DNA of 8,646 bases from Actinobacteria bacterium UBA4719 (GTDB lineage: Bacteria; Actinomycetota; Actinomycetes; Actinomycetales; Dermatophilaceae). The notes beneath the pieces are model-generated. The model did not search any database. It was given only the letters and a program-made list of their open reading frames with translations, and was not told the origin of the DNA. The stretch covers positions 1 to 8,646 of the forward strand of contig DHJN01000004.1 in the NCBI GenBank assembly GCA_002404345.1, in the 5' to 3' direction. This document shows, piece after piece, positions 1 to 5,733 of this stretch. A program made the position numbers and the translations under genes. How positions within the stretch are numbered: position 1 is the first letter of the stretch; every line of letters begins with the position of its first letter.

Positions 1-1
1 C

Positions 2-457
2 CTCAAACCGTCCGTAACTTCGGGCTAGGTCGGCCAGGACCCGGCTGGTCTTGACGAACCGGACCTGCCCGCCTGCGCGGATCACGTTGTGTCCCAACGC
101 TTGAGCGATGAATGTTTTGCTTACCCCGGTGGGTCCGTACAAGATGACGGACTGTCCCGCGTCCAGCCAGCGCAGCGCGGCGAGGTCGCGTATCGCGGCG
201 GCGGGGACCTTGGGGTTGGCGGTGAAGTCGAAGGACTCCATCGTGGCTTGTTCCTCGAACCGGGCCAGGCGTAGCCGGCGGGCCAGGCCGGCGCTGTCTC
301 GGCGGGCGATCTCGTCTTCACACAGCACCTGAAGGAAGTCCAGGTGGCCCAGGGATCCGGTGCGGGCCTGGGCCACGCGGGCGTCCAGGGTGTCGAGCAT
401 CCCGGTGAGCTTCAGGGTGCGCAGGGTGTCGTGCAGGGCAGGGTTCAGGACGGTCAT
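2..457 (-). CDS. istB: IstB-like ATP-binding helper of IS21 transposition (partial, 5' part)
   Basis: The N-terminal 152 codons of IstB are present and the rest lies beyond the left edge. IstB is the AAA+ ATPase that assists the IstA transposase and selects target DNA. The start ATG (457-455) overlaps the stop of the preceding 85-aa ORF as ATGA, implying translational coupling. Residues 1-100 match the family's helical N-terminal domain (LKLTGMLDTLDAR, then DFLQVLCEDEIARRD). The Walker A region at residues 108-115 reads GPTGVSKT, whereas the family has GxxGxGKT. Serine 113 replaces the glycine just before the catalytic lysine, a change expected to impair nucleotide binding. It is a one-base change (AGC for GGC), so mutation or a base-call error is possible. 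Family assignment is firm; function is doubtful. Confidence 0.9.
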   Translation of the reverse strand, partial: MTVLNPALHDTLRTLKLTGMLDTLDARVAQARTGSLGHLDFLQVLCEDEIARRDSAGLARRLRLARFEEQATMESFDFTANPKVPAAAIRDLAALRWLDAGQSVILYGPTGVSKTFIAQALGHNVIRAGGQVRFVKTSRVLADLARSYGRFE

Positions 458-711
458 TGGGGTTCTCCGATCGGCTGGTGGGTGGGCCACGTGGTGGCTT
501 CTTCGGTGGTGGGGTCCAGGGCGCGCAAGGTGGCGGCATGCTCACCGAGCAGGCCAGCGATCCATAACACCCAGGACTGGGGGTCGTCGGGGCGGACCAC
601 CGGGTAGGCGGCGAGTTCGTCGACGATGAAGACGCCTGCGTGGAGCAGGAAGTCCTCCAAGACGACCAGGACCTCGCCGACTTCGGCGGCGTCGAGTTTG
701 TGGGCTCTCAT
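454..711 (-). CDS. Unrecognised 85-aa ORF between istA and istB
   Basis: This small acidic protein of 85 residues is encoded between the two transposition genes. Its ATG (711-709) overlaps the istA stop as ATGA, and its TGA (456-454) overlaps the istB start the same way, so the three genes form a tightly coupled operon. Most IS21 elements have only istA and istB. I recognise no domain. The middle (about residues 14-35) is rich in Val, Leu and Glu and looks helical, followed by a Pro/Asp/Trp-rich part. No Cys pairs, signal peptide or membrane segment is seen. The two exact overlaps argue that it is a real translated gene. A transposition accessory or a cargo function is possible, but nothing in the sequence decides. 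Confidence 0.65.
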   Translation of the reverse strand: MRAHKLDAAEVGEVLVVLEDFLLHAGVFIVDELAAYPVVRPDDPQSWVLWIAGLLGEHAATLRALDPTTEEATTWPTHQPIGEPQ

Positions 712-2363
712 GCCTGGGCCGCCTCGTCGCTCGTACCGGTACCGGTACTGGTGGTTGGGCCTGTGTTCAGCTCCAGGACGGGTGCGAGGTCGCCACCTGC
801 GCCTGGTTCGAACAGGGCTCTGGGCCCGTGCAGGAACGCGGGTACGCCCGCGCCGCAGCCGGCGGGCCCGCCGGCCGCCGTAGCGGTTTCGGTTCCGGCG
901 ATCAGGATGCCCTTGATGGTGCGGTAGGACGGGTCGCCGACCGCGATTGCCTTGGCACAGGCAGCTTCCAGGCGGGCCGGGGTGTGTTTGGTCGCCATGC
1001 CTACGACGCCCTGGGCGGCGCGGAGCCGGAACAGGGCATTGACTTCCAACAGGTTCGCGATGACCTCACATCAGGCGGGGCCGACCTGCTCGGCGACCTC
1101 CCGGCACCAGATCGGGGTGCGCATGTGGAACGCGATCCGTTCCGGCGGGTAGTGCTCAACGGTCGTGGACCGGCCCCGTTCGCGTCGCACATGGGTGGCC
1201 ACGACCTTGCCCTCATGGACGACCTGGACCATCGTCGCGGTCGAGCAAGCGTGGACCTGCTGGCCGATCACGCGCCATGGCACCGAGTACAGGACAGGCC
1301 CGACCTTCACGTGGATGTCCGGGCCGACCTTCCCCGTCGACCACGTCGCGAGCACGAATTCGGTCGCCGGAAGCGGCCTTAAAGCGGGCGCCTCCACGGC
1401 GGCGAACACCGCCGCCGGTGCCGCGCCATCCAACGGACGACACGACCGGGCCCCGGCCACGTCGCGCGACCAGCGAACCGCGCCTACCTCCATCTGCTCC
1501 AAGGTGGTGAACTCCCGTCCCCGCCAAAAGGAGTCCCGCACATACGGCATAGGTCGTTCCACCCGTGGCTTGTCCTTGGGCTTGAACGCCCGCGCCGGGT
1601 CGACCAGGGTCCCGTAGTGGGCGGCCAGCTCGGCATAGGAACGGTTGATCTGAGGGTCGTACAAGTCCGGCTTGTCGACCCCGGTCTTCAGATTATCCGG
1701 AACTAGGCGAGCAGGGAAACCACCAAAGAACGCGAATGCCTCGACGTGGCAATGGGTCCAAGCCTCCTGGTCCATCCGCAACACCGGACGCACGAACATG
1801 TACCTCGAGCACGCCAACACCATCACGAACGCCTGCACCGTGTGCCTGCGACCGGTGGCCGGGTCGGTCCACACCCCCAAACGCCCGTAGTCGATCTGCG
1901 CCTCACTGCCAGGTTCGACCGGTCCCGGACGCAGCACCCGCACCTGCGCGCGGCGGGCCTCCTCGGGCAGGTTCCCGCGCACCCAGCGCCGCACCGAGGC
2001 CACCGACGCCTCAAACCCCTGCTCGTCGACCAGGCGCTGATGGATCGTGGACACCGTAACCCCGGCCGCCAGCTGGGCGGTGATGTAGTCCCGGTGGACG
2101 TCGATCGCCGGCCACGTCACCTGCCGTAAACCCTTGTCCACCAGGGCTGGGAACCACGACTGGGCCCGGGCCCGCCAGTCCGCCTCGGTCATCACCGGCG
2201 GCCCACCCGGTACCAGCCCCGACCCCGCAACCGGGCCCAGGTACTTACGGACCGTCTTACGGTCCAGGCCCAAACTGTCGGCAATCTGGGCCTGAGAGCG
2301 GCCCGCGTACCAGTGCACGTAAATCTCGACCAGATCGATCATTTCGAACGTCCTCCTCGGCAT
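708..2363 (-). pseudogene. istA: IstA transposase of IS21 family, interrupted by an in-frame TGA
   Basis: The full-length frame would be 551 codons, normal for IstA. An N-terminal helix-turn-helix lies at about residues 20-42 (SQAQIADSLGLDRKTVRK). The DDE catalytic core follows: D158 (AQIDYG), D223 (LVPDNLKT) and E269 (KPRVERP). A beta-barrel-like C-terminal part with HVKVGPVLYSVPWRVIG comes next. A TGA at 1073-1071 follows codon 430 (AEQVGPA); the same frame then continues without any shift through VNALFRLRAAQGVVG and GDPSYRTIKGILIAGTE, typical of the IstA C-terminus. One substitution therefore explains the break. The truncated 430-aa product keeps all three catalytic residues but loses the C-terminal region. 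The ATG at 2363 has GGAG 4 nt upstream. The extreme C-terminus is Gly/Ala/Thr-rich and low complexity. Family certain; pseudogene status likely unless the stop is a base-call error. Confidence 0.9.
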
Positions 2364-2449
2364 TGGGCTCCTGCCTCACCTCGTTGGGTAAGCAAGAGCC
2401 TGATTCGATTGGAGGACCACACCCGCTACGCCACGCACGTCGTCCCCAT

Positions 2450-2522
2450 GGGGAATTACGTGATCGCCGGGGTGGGGAATTACGTGATCGTCAACCCCTC
2501 AACCTGGGGAATTACGTGATCG
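2450..2522. repeat. Three direct repeats GGGGAATTACGTGATCG at the IS21 end
   Basis: Identical 17-bp copies lie at 2450-2466, 2474-2490 and 2506-2522, with start-to-start distances of 24 and 32 bp. The outermost copy sits 6 bp inside the proposed element end at 2528. Multiple subterminal repeats of this kind are characteristic of IS21-family ends and are thought to bind IstA. The region also lies upstream of istA and could include its promoter. Confidence 0.9.
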
Positions 2523-2568
2523 CTGACAACTGGGCCATGCCCGACGCGCTGTGGTGATGTGCCGACGC

Positions 2569-3174
2569 TCAGCCGACTCGCGGGCGTTTCTGCGGGTAGA
2601 TCGTTTCGCCTCGGGCGAGCATGGCGACGTACTGCTCGACGCGGCGCGCCCGCGTGTCGGCGCGCTTAGCGACATCGATTCGGTAGAGAACGGCGTAACG
2701 GTTCTGACTGGTAAGGATGTCGAACATGGCCCTCGCCGTGGGCTCAGCAGCCAACGCCGCGGCCAGGTCGGCCGGCACCTCGATGCTGGCCTGGCCGGCG
2801 TAGGCGGCGTCCCAGCGGCCGTCCGTCTTGGCCCGCGTCACTTCGGCAAGGCCCACCGCATGCATACGGCCCTCGGCCATCAATCGTTCCACGATGCCCA
2901 CGTTGCGTCTCGACCACGCGCTGCGCGCCCGACGCCGAGTAAAGCGTTGCTGGTAGGTGTACTCGTCGCGGCGCCGGACCTGACCATCGATCCAGCCGAA
3001 GCAGAGCGATTCGTCGAGCGCCTGGTCGTACGTGAGGCTGGTCGGCTCGATCGTGCCCTTCTTGGCGAGGATCAGCCACACCCCCATCGGATCGTCGTGA
3101 TGTCCGGCGAGCCACGTCCGCCACGCGGCGGCATCAGCGAGGAAGAGTTGTGGCAGCTCGTTGCCCATAGCCAC
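2569..3174 (-). CDS. YdeI/OmpD-associated family protein
   Basis: A 201-aa protein matching the actinobacterial YdeI/OmpD-associated (bacteriocin-protection-like) family in length and motifs. Diagnostic stretches are GVWLILAKKG near residues 31-40, ESLCFGWIDGQ near 55-65, QRFTRRRARSAWSRRNVGIVERL near 76-98, and a C-terminal RIDVAKRADTRARRVEQYVAML (165-186). No signal peptide or membrane segment is seen, so it should be cytoplasmic. Its biochemical role is poorly defined; the family name comes from association with stress and antimicrobial-peptide resistance in enterics. The first start is GTG 3174 and an in-frame ATG lies at 3168; no strong ribosome-binding site separates them. It lies 85 bp downstream of vapC on the same strand, with a hairpin between, so it probably has its own promoter. 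The IS21 end lies 40 bp past its stop; the gene appears complete. Confidence 0.85.
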   Translation of the reverse strand: MAMGNELPQLFLADAAAWRTWLAGHHDDPMGVWLILAKKGTIEPTSLTYDQALDESLCFGWIDGQVRRRDEYTYQQRFTRRRARSAWSRRNVGIVERLMAEGRMHAVGLAEVTRAKTDGRWDAAYAGQASIEVPADLAAALAAEPTARAMFDILTSQNRYAVLYRIDVAKRADTRARRVEQYVAMLARGETIYPQKRPRVG

Positions 3175-3229
3175 TCAGCCTGGCAGACGCAAACACATCC
3201 CCGCTTGAGGATGGTCATCTGGGACGGCT

Positions 3230-3257
3230 CCGCGATCCGTGCTCGTCCCGATCGCGG
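3230..3257 (-). terminator. Hairpin directly after vapC, possible terminator
   Basis: A perfect 8-bp inverted repeat, CCGCGATC (3230-3237) and GATCGCGG (3250-3257), with a 12-nt loop lies 2 bp past the vapC stop codon. There is no T-run, but actinobacterial terminators often lack one. The placement supports a terminator for vapBC; the function is inferred. Confidence 0.5.
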
Positions 3258-3259
3258 GT

Positions 3260-3646
3260 TCAGCGCCCAATGGGCACGATGGCGACCGGACCGGTGATGT
3301 GTTCGGCGAGGTGTTCCAAGTCGCCGGTGTCACCTGTGTAAATGTCATCGCCGCGACGTCTGGCGGTCTCGACGACGACGGCATCAACGATGTCGGAGGT
3401 TCCGGCGCGGCCGCATAACTCACCGGCCCTGCGGGCCGCCTCGTCACCGAGCGAGTCAGGTCGGCAGTTGCCGAGAGCTTGGGCCAAGCGGGCTTGGCGA
3501 CGACCATCGCGCCAGGCTTGAGCGGTCACGACCGTTGGCACGGTTGGGACCTCGCCGCGGTCGACCAGCCTACGGAGTGCCGTCCAGGCTTCTCGCTCGT
3601 TGCGGTCCAACGCGATGAGCATGCCTGTATCGAAGGTGGCGCTCAC
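3260..3646 (-). CDS. vapC: VapC-type PIN-domain ribonuclease toxin
   Basis: This 128-aa protein has the length and motif order of PIN-domain toxins, which cut RNA with Mg2+ held by acidic residues. The visible acidic positions are D6 (FDTGMLIAL), D85 and D88 (TSDIVDAVVVETA), and D106/D109 (YTGDTGDLEHL). The position that often carries glutamate in the second motif is Q43 (TAQAWRDG). As I recall, actinobacterial members of this subgroup often read LAQVWRGG there, so Q43 is probably not damage. The start is GTG 3646-3644, overlapping the antitoxin's stop as GTGA, which is typical of co-translated toxin-antitoxin pairs. The C-terminus AIVPIGR resembles the end strand of the domain. The RNA target cannot be told from sequence. 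Confidence 0.88.
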   Translation of the reverse strand: MSATFDTGMLIALDRNEREAWTALRRLVDRGEVPTVPTVVTAQAWRDGRRQARLAQALGNCRPDSLGDEAARRAGELCGRAGTSDIVDAVVVETARRRGDDIYTGDTGDLEHLAEHITGPVAIVPIGR

Positions 3647-3936
3647 GAGGCAGCTTGGTGACTGGAATCGGTCGTTCGCGCGCGAGACGGTCGGGTCCCG
3701 GCGGCGCGTCGTGCGGCTGCGACCTTGTCCTCGAGAGCGTCGAGCTCTGCGGTGGTGATCGCGCCATGCTCGACTTCCCAGTCGCTAACCAGCTTGCGGA
3801 GTTCCTTGAGGCGAAGTCGATCAGCGGCGGCGTCGGCCAGCCAGCTGGAGAAGGTGAGTCCCTCGGCCTCGGCGTCAGCGCGTGCGTCGGCGAGCAGGGC
3901 GTCTTCCATTGAGGCGGAGAACTTCTCGGCAGGCAT
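3643..3936 (-). CDS. vapB: VapB-type antitoxin
   Basis: A 97-aa protein immediately upstream of the PIN toxin and overlapping it by 4 nt. Residues 1-40 (MPAEKFSASMEDALLADARA, then LTFSSWLADAAADRLR) match the short-strand plus helix pattern of ribbon-helix-helix DNA-binding antitoxins. Residues 44-76 (LRKLVSDWEVEHGAITTAEL) match the helical toxin-neutralising tail seen in actinobacterial VapB proteins. The last 20 residues are Arg/Ser/Thr-rich and look disordered. It should bind VapC to block its nuclease and repress its own promoter. Only about 9 nt separate the start from a perfect inverted repeat, and no Shine-Dalgarno is evident, so the mRNA may be leaderless. Confidence 0.85.
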   Translation of the reverse strand: MPAEKFSASMEDALLADARADAEAEGLTFSSWLADAAADRLRLKELRKLVSDWEVEHGAITTAELDALEDKVAAARRAAGTRPSRARTTDSSHQAAS

Positions 3937-3945
3937 GCTTCGACT

Positions 3946-3963
3946 TTACTACCACAGTAGTAA
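3946..3963. promoter_or_regulatory. Inverted repeat in vapBC promoter, probable autoregulatory operator
   Basis: TTACTAC-CACA-GTAGTAA is a perfect 7-bp inverted repeat with a 4-nt spacer, centred about 18 bp upstream of the vapB ATG. It contains TAGTAA on the minus strand, a reasonable -10 element. Ribbon-helix-helix antitoxins usually bind such palindromes over their own promoters. Function is inferred from position and symmetry. Confidence 0.65.
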
Positions 3964-4443
3964 CGCGGTCCAGGCATGCCGCGCCATGCGCTCCGAGAGC
4001 GTCGCCGTTCGAGCTTGCTTGCCCGCACATTCAGGGAGCCAGACTCCATCGCGAGTGTCCCGAGGTAGCCAGTTCCGAGGATCTGGCGTGGCTGTATGAA
4101 CCTGAAGGGGCCCGGTGTGACGGCTTTGCTTGGCCAGCCGCGACCTCTCATGTGCCGTTGACGGATCCTCAATCGGCCGCGGGCCGCATCCCCGAGATTG
4201 GCCAGACCTATGTCGGCGAGGTAGCTCACGGCCGAGTGGGGATGCCTAACGGGACTCATCTGCCCGGGACGACGTCCGCCGCCAAGACCGTGCGCGAGCA
4301 GGTCGGAACACTCGCACAAGCAATGAGAGTGAGTCCGATGGCGGAACGCCCCGGGACGGGCATCTGATGCTCATGCTGGCTCTGAGGGACCATGAGCCGT
4401 CGCTCTCGAGACCGGTCGGTTGGCGGGTTTCTGAGGCGGCGCG
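3964..4443. other. Stretch without a recognisable gene between vapB and the cobalt locus
   Basis: No protein family, tRNA or rRNA is recognisable here. Open frames exist on both strands (plus 3882-4367, minus 3570-4319), but they overlap vapBC or the riboswitch leader and show no family motifs. One 7-bp inverted repeat, GCTCATG (4369-4375) and CATGAGC (4391-4397), is present with a 15-nt loop. The stretch must hold the outward promoters of vapB and of the cbt operon. It may also contain eroded sequence from an earlier insertion that I cannot identify. Confidence 0.5.
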
Positions 4444-4449
4444 TAAGGT
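4420..4449 (+). promoter_or_regulatory. Candidate promoter of the cbt operon
   Basis: TTGGCG at 4420-4425 and TAAGGT at 4444-4449 are separated by 18 bp and resemble actinobacterial -35 and -10 elements. Transcription would begin near 4456, only a few bases before the first strand of the riboswitch's closing helix at 4459. That position is what makes the match credible; the boxes themselves are weak. Confidence 0.45.
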
Positions 4450-4456
4450 GACGTCC

Positions 4457-4590
4457 TGCGTGATGGCGCGGGAAGCTGGTGAGAATCCAGCACGGTCGCG
4501 CCACTGTGAACTAGCCACTGCAAGGTGGTTGGTGAGTCAGACACTGAGCCGTCACGACGCCCATCCGCTATAGGGACGCAGAGATCCCTG
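4457..4590 (+). ncRNA. Cobalamin (AdoCbl-type) riboswitch upstream of cbtB
   Basis: The conserved core GGGAAGCTGGTGAGAATCC (from 4470) followed by GGTCGCGCCACTGTGA (from 4494) and the B12-box-like GAGTCAGACACTGAGCC (from 4534) are characteristic of the cobalamin riboswitch. The closing helix pairs 4459-4466 (CGTGATGG) with 4549-4556 (CCGTCACG). Internal hairpins are 4475-4479 with 4487-4491, and 4515-4518 with 4525-4528 (loop UGCAAG). A further hairpin, AGGGA (4572-4576) with TCCCT (4585-4589), has loop CGCAGAGA, whose GCA can pair with UGC of the previous loop, as in the L5-L13 kissing interaction. It abuts the ribosome-binding site of cbtB, so control is probably translational: cobalamin would favour the kissing fold and shut off expression. 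Confidence 0.93.
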
Positions 4591-4597
4591 AAGGAGG
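4591..4597 (+). promoter_or_regulatory. Strong ribosome-binding site of cbtB, next to riboswitch hairpin
   Basis: AAGGAGG ends 7 nt before the GTG start of cbtB and begins 2 nt after the last riboswitch hairpin. It fixes the GTG at 4605 as the start and is the likely target of riboswitch control. Confidence 0.85.
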
Positions 4598-4604
4598 CTC
4601 CACC

Positions 4605-4835
4605 GTGACAATCATTTCCGCACCCGGATCGTCGGTCCCGAAGGTCATCGTCTCACCCGAAGCGCTGTCCGGGACTCGCGTTGCGGTGCTGCTGAGCCCC
4701 ACGGTGCTCCTGGCGCTGGCCGCCTACTACTTCATCGGCGTCGATGAGGGCATGACCTCGGTGTTCGGCAATTCGATGGTGGTCCACGAATGGGTGCACG
4801 ACTCGCGCCACTTCCTCGGCTTCCCCTGCCACTGA
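4605..4835 (+). CDS. cbtB: CbtB, small subunit of cobalt transporter
   Basis: A 76-aa membrane protein with one transmembrane helix at about residues 25-45 (RVAVLLSPTVLLALAAYYF). The C-terminus carries a metal-ligand-like motif: H61, H65 and H69 in HEWVHDSRH, ending FLGFPCH with C75 and H76. This His-rich tail ending in GFPCH is the hallmark of CbtB. CbtB works with CbtA in a predicted B12-regulated cobalt uptake system (CbtAB), found where other cobalt importers may be absent. GTG 4605 is chosen because AAGGAGG lies 7 nt upstream. cbtA follows after a 19-bp gap, and the cobalamin riboswitch directly precedes the gene. Confidence is high because motif, size, partner and regulator all agree. 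Confidence 0.95.
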   Translation: MTIISAPGSSVPKVIVSPEALSGTRVAVLLSPTVLLALAAYYFIGVDEGMTSVFGNSMVVHEWVHDSRHFLGFPCH

Positions 4836-4854
4836 ACCGGCCGGAGACCCTCCC

Positions 4855-5733
4855 GTGGAAATCCGCGTTATCCTGCGTGGCGCGCTGTCCGGTTTCATCG
4901 CTGGCACGCTCGCCTTCGTCTTTGCCAAGATCTTCGCTGAGCCCCAGATCCAGAAGGCTATCGACTACGAGTCCGGTCGCGTCGCCATCCTGGACAAGCT
5001 GAACAACCCCGCCGCGGGGTTCGTCCCCACGGAAGGCCCCGAACTGTTCAGCCGAAACATTCAGACCACGGTCGGCATCGCGACCGGGCTGATCGGGTTC
5101 GGCATCGCCATGGGTGTCCTGATCGCGGTCGCCTATCTGGTGCTGCACGGGCGGTTCGGGATCAGGCCCCGGACCTTGGTGCTGCTGATCGCCGCATTCG
5201 GGTTCATGGGGGTGTTCATGCTCCCGTTCGTGAAGTACCCGGCCAACCCGCCGGCGATCGGACACATGTTCACCATCGTCACCCGCAGCCACCTGTACCT
5301 GGTAATGGTGGGCTGTTCGTTGCTGCTGCTCGGCCTGGCGGTCTATCTCGGCTACCGGCTGCACGGACGCTTCGGGGTCTTCAACGCATCGCTGATGGCC
5401 GCCGGCGCGTTCCTGGTTCCGTTCTGCGTGCTGGTCGCGGTGCTGCCCTCGCTGGGCAACCTCGCGGCCAACGTCGCCCAGCAACACGAGTTCGGCTACG
5501 CCCGGGCCGCGACCGAGACCCCGCAGCCGATCACGAATCTGCAAGGTCAGATCGTCTACCCAGGGTTCGACGCCGACGTTTTGTGGAGATTCCGCTGGTA
5601 CGCGATCCTCAGCCAGCTGCTCACCTGGAGCGCCACTGGCCTGATCTTCGGCGCGCTGCTCGAGCGCTTCGTCAAGACCGCTGGTCCGGCTCCGGCCGAA
5701 CCCCATCGTGAGCCGATAGGGGCGTCGCGATAA
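4855..5733 (+). CDS. cbtA: CbtA, membrane subunit of cobalt transporter
   Basis: A 292-aa polytopic membrane protein, the predicted cobalt permease partner of CbtB. Hydrophobic helices are visible at about residues 6-26, 72-98, 106-127, 146-166, 176-203 and 242-266. A conserved-looking FVKYPANPPAIG follows the third helix (about 125-136) and is typical of CbtA. The GTG start at 4855 is preceded by CCGGAG with about 8 nt spacing. An alternative reading as two proteins is not needed; the frame is unbroken. The C-terminal tail is short, Pro/Glu-rich and cytoplasmic-looking. The stop codon (TAA 5731-5733) overlaps the proposed first codon of the FhuF-like gene, so the two are probably translationally coupled under the same riboswitch. 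Confidence 0.95.
   Translation: MEIRVILRGALSGFIAGTLAFVFAKIFAEPQIQKAIDYESGRVAILDKLNNPAAGFVPTEGPELFSRNIQTTVGIATGLIGFGIAMGVLIAVAYLVLHGRFGIRPRTLVLLIAAFGFMGVFMLPFVKYPANPPAIGHMFTIVTRSHLYLVMVGCSLLLLGLAVYLGYRLHGRFGVFNASLMAAGAFLVPFCVLVAVLPSLGNLAANVAQQHEFGYARAATETPQPITNLQGQIVYPGFDADVLWRFRWYAILSQLLTWSATGLIFGALLERFVKTAGPAPAEPHREPIGASR

Larger units (their letters stand above)
1..2528 (-). mobile_element. IS21-family insertion sequence, istA-side end complete, istB-side end outside window
   Basis: The istA-orf-istB operon, read on the minus strand, together with a terminus carrying repeated transposase-binding-like motifs, defines an IS21-family element. The outer end at 2528 reads 5'-TGTCAGCGATCACG on the minus strand, fitting the TG...CA ends usual in this family. 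The other end lies beyond position 1, so neither the full length nor the target duplication can be checked. The copy looks inactive: istA has an in-frame TGA and istB has a serine in place of the last glycine of Walker A. The end lies about 40 bp from the stop codon of the ydeI-like gene, so insertion left that gene intact. Confidence 0.9.

Noticed and set aside
828..1382. 184-codon plus-strand open frame opposite istA
   Set aside because: It is antisense to clear IstA coding sequence.
2450..2522. Short repeats considered as a CRISPR array
   Set aside because: There are only three 17-bp copies with 7- and 15-bp gaps and no cas genes. They sit at an IS21 end where such repeats are expected.
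2551..3297. 248-codon plus-strand open frame opposite the ydeI-like gene
   Set aside because: The minus strand has full YdeI-family motifs; the plus frame has none.
3570..4319. 249-codon open frame on the minus strand across the vapB region
   Set aside because: It overlaps vapB and part of vapC in another frame, and has no recognisable motif.
3882..4367. 161-codon plus-strand open frame before the riboswitch
   Set aside because: It begins opposite vapB, crosses its operator and ends in the cbt leader; no motif or ribosome-binding site supports it.
4367..4573. 68-codon plus-strand open frame
   Set aside because: It lies over the cobalamin riboswitch core, whose RNA motifs explain the conserved sequence.
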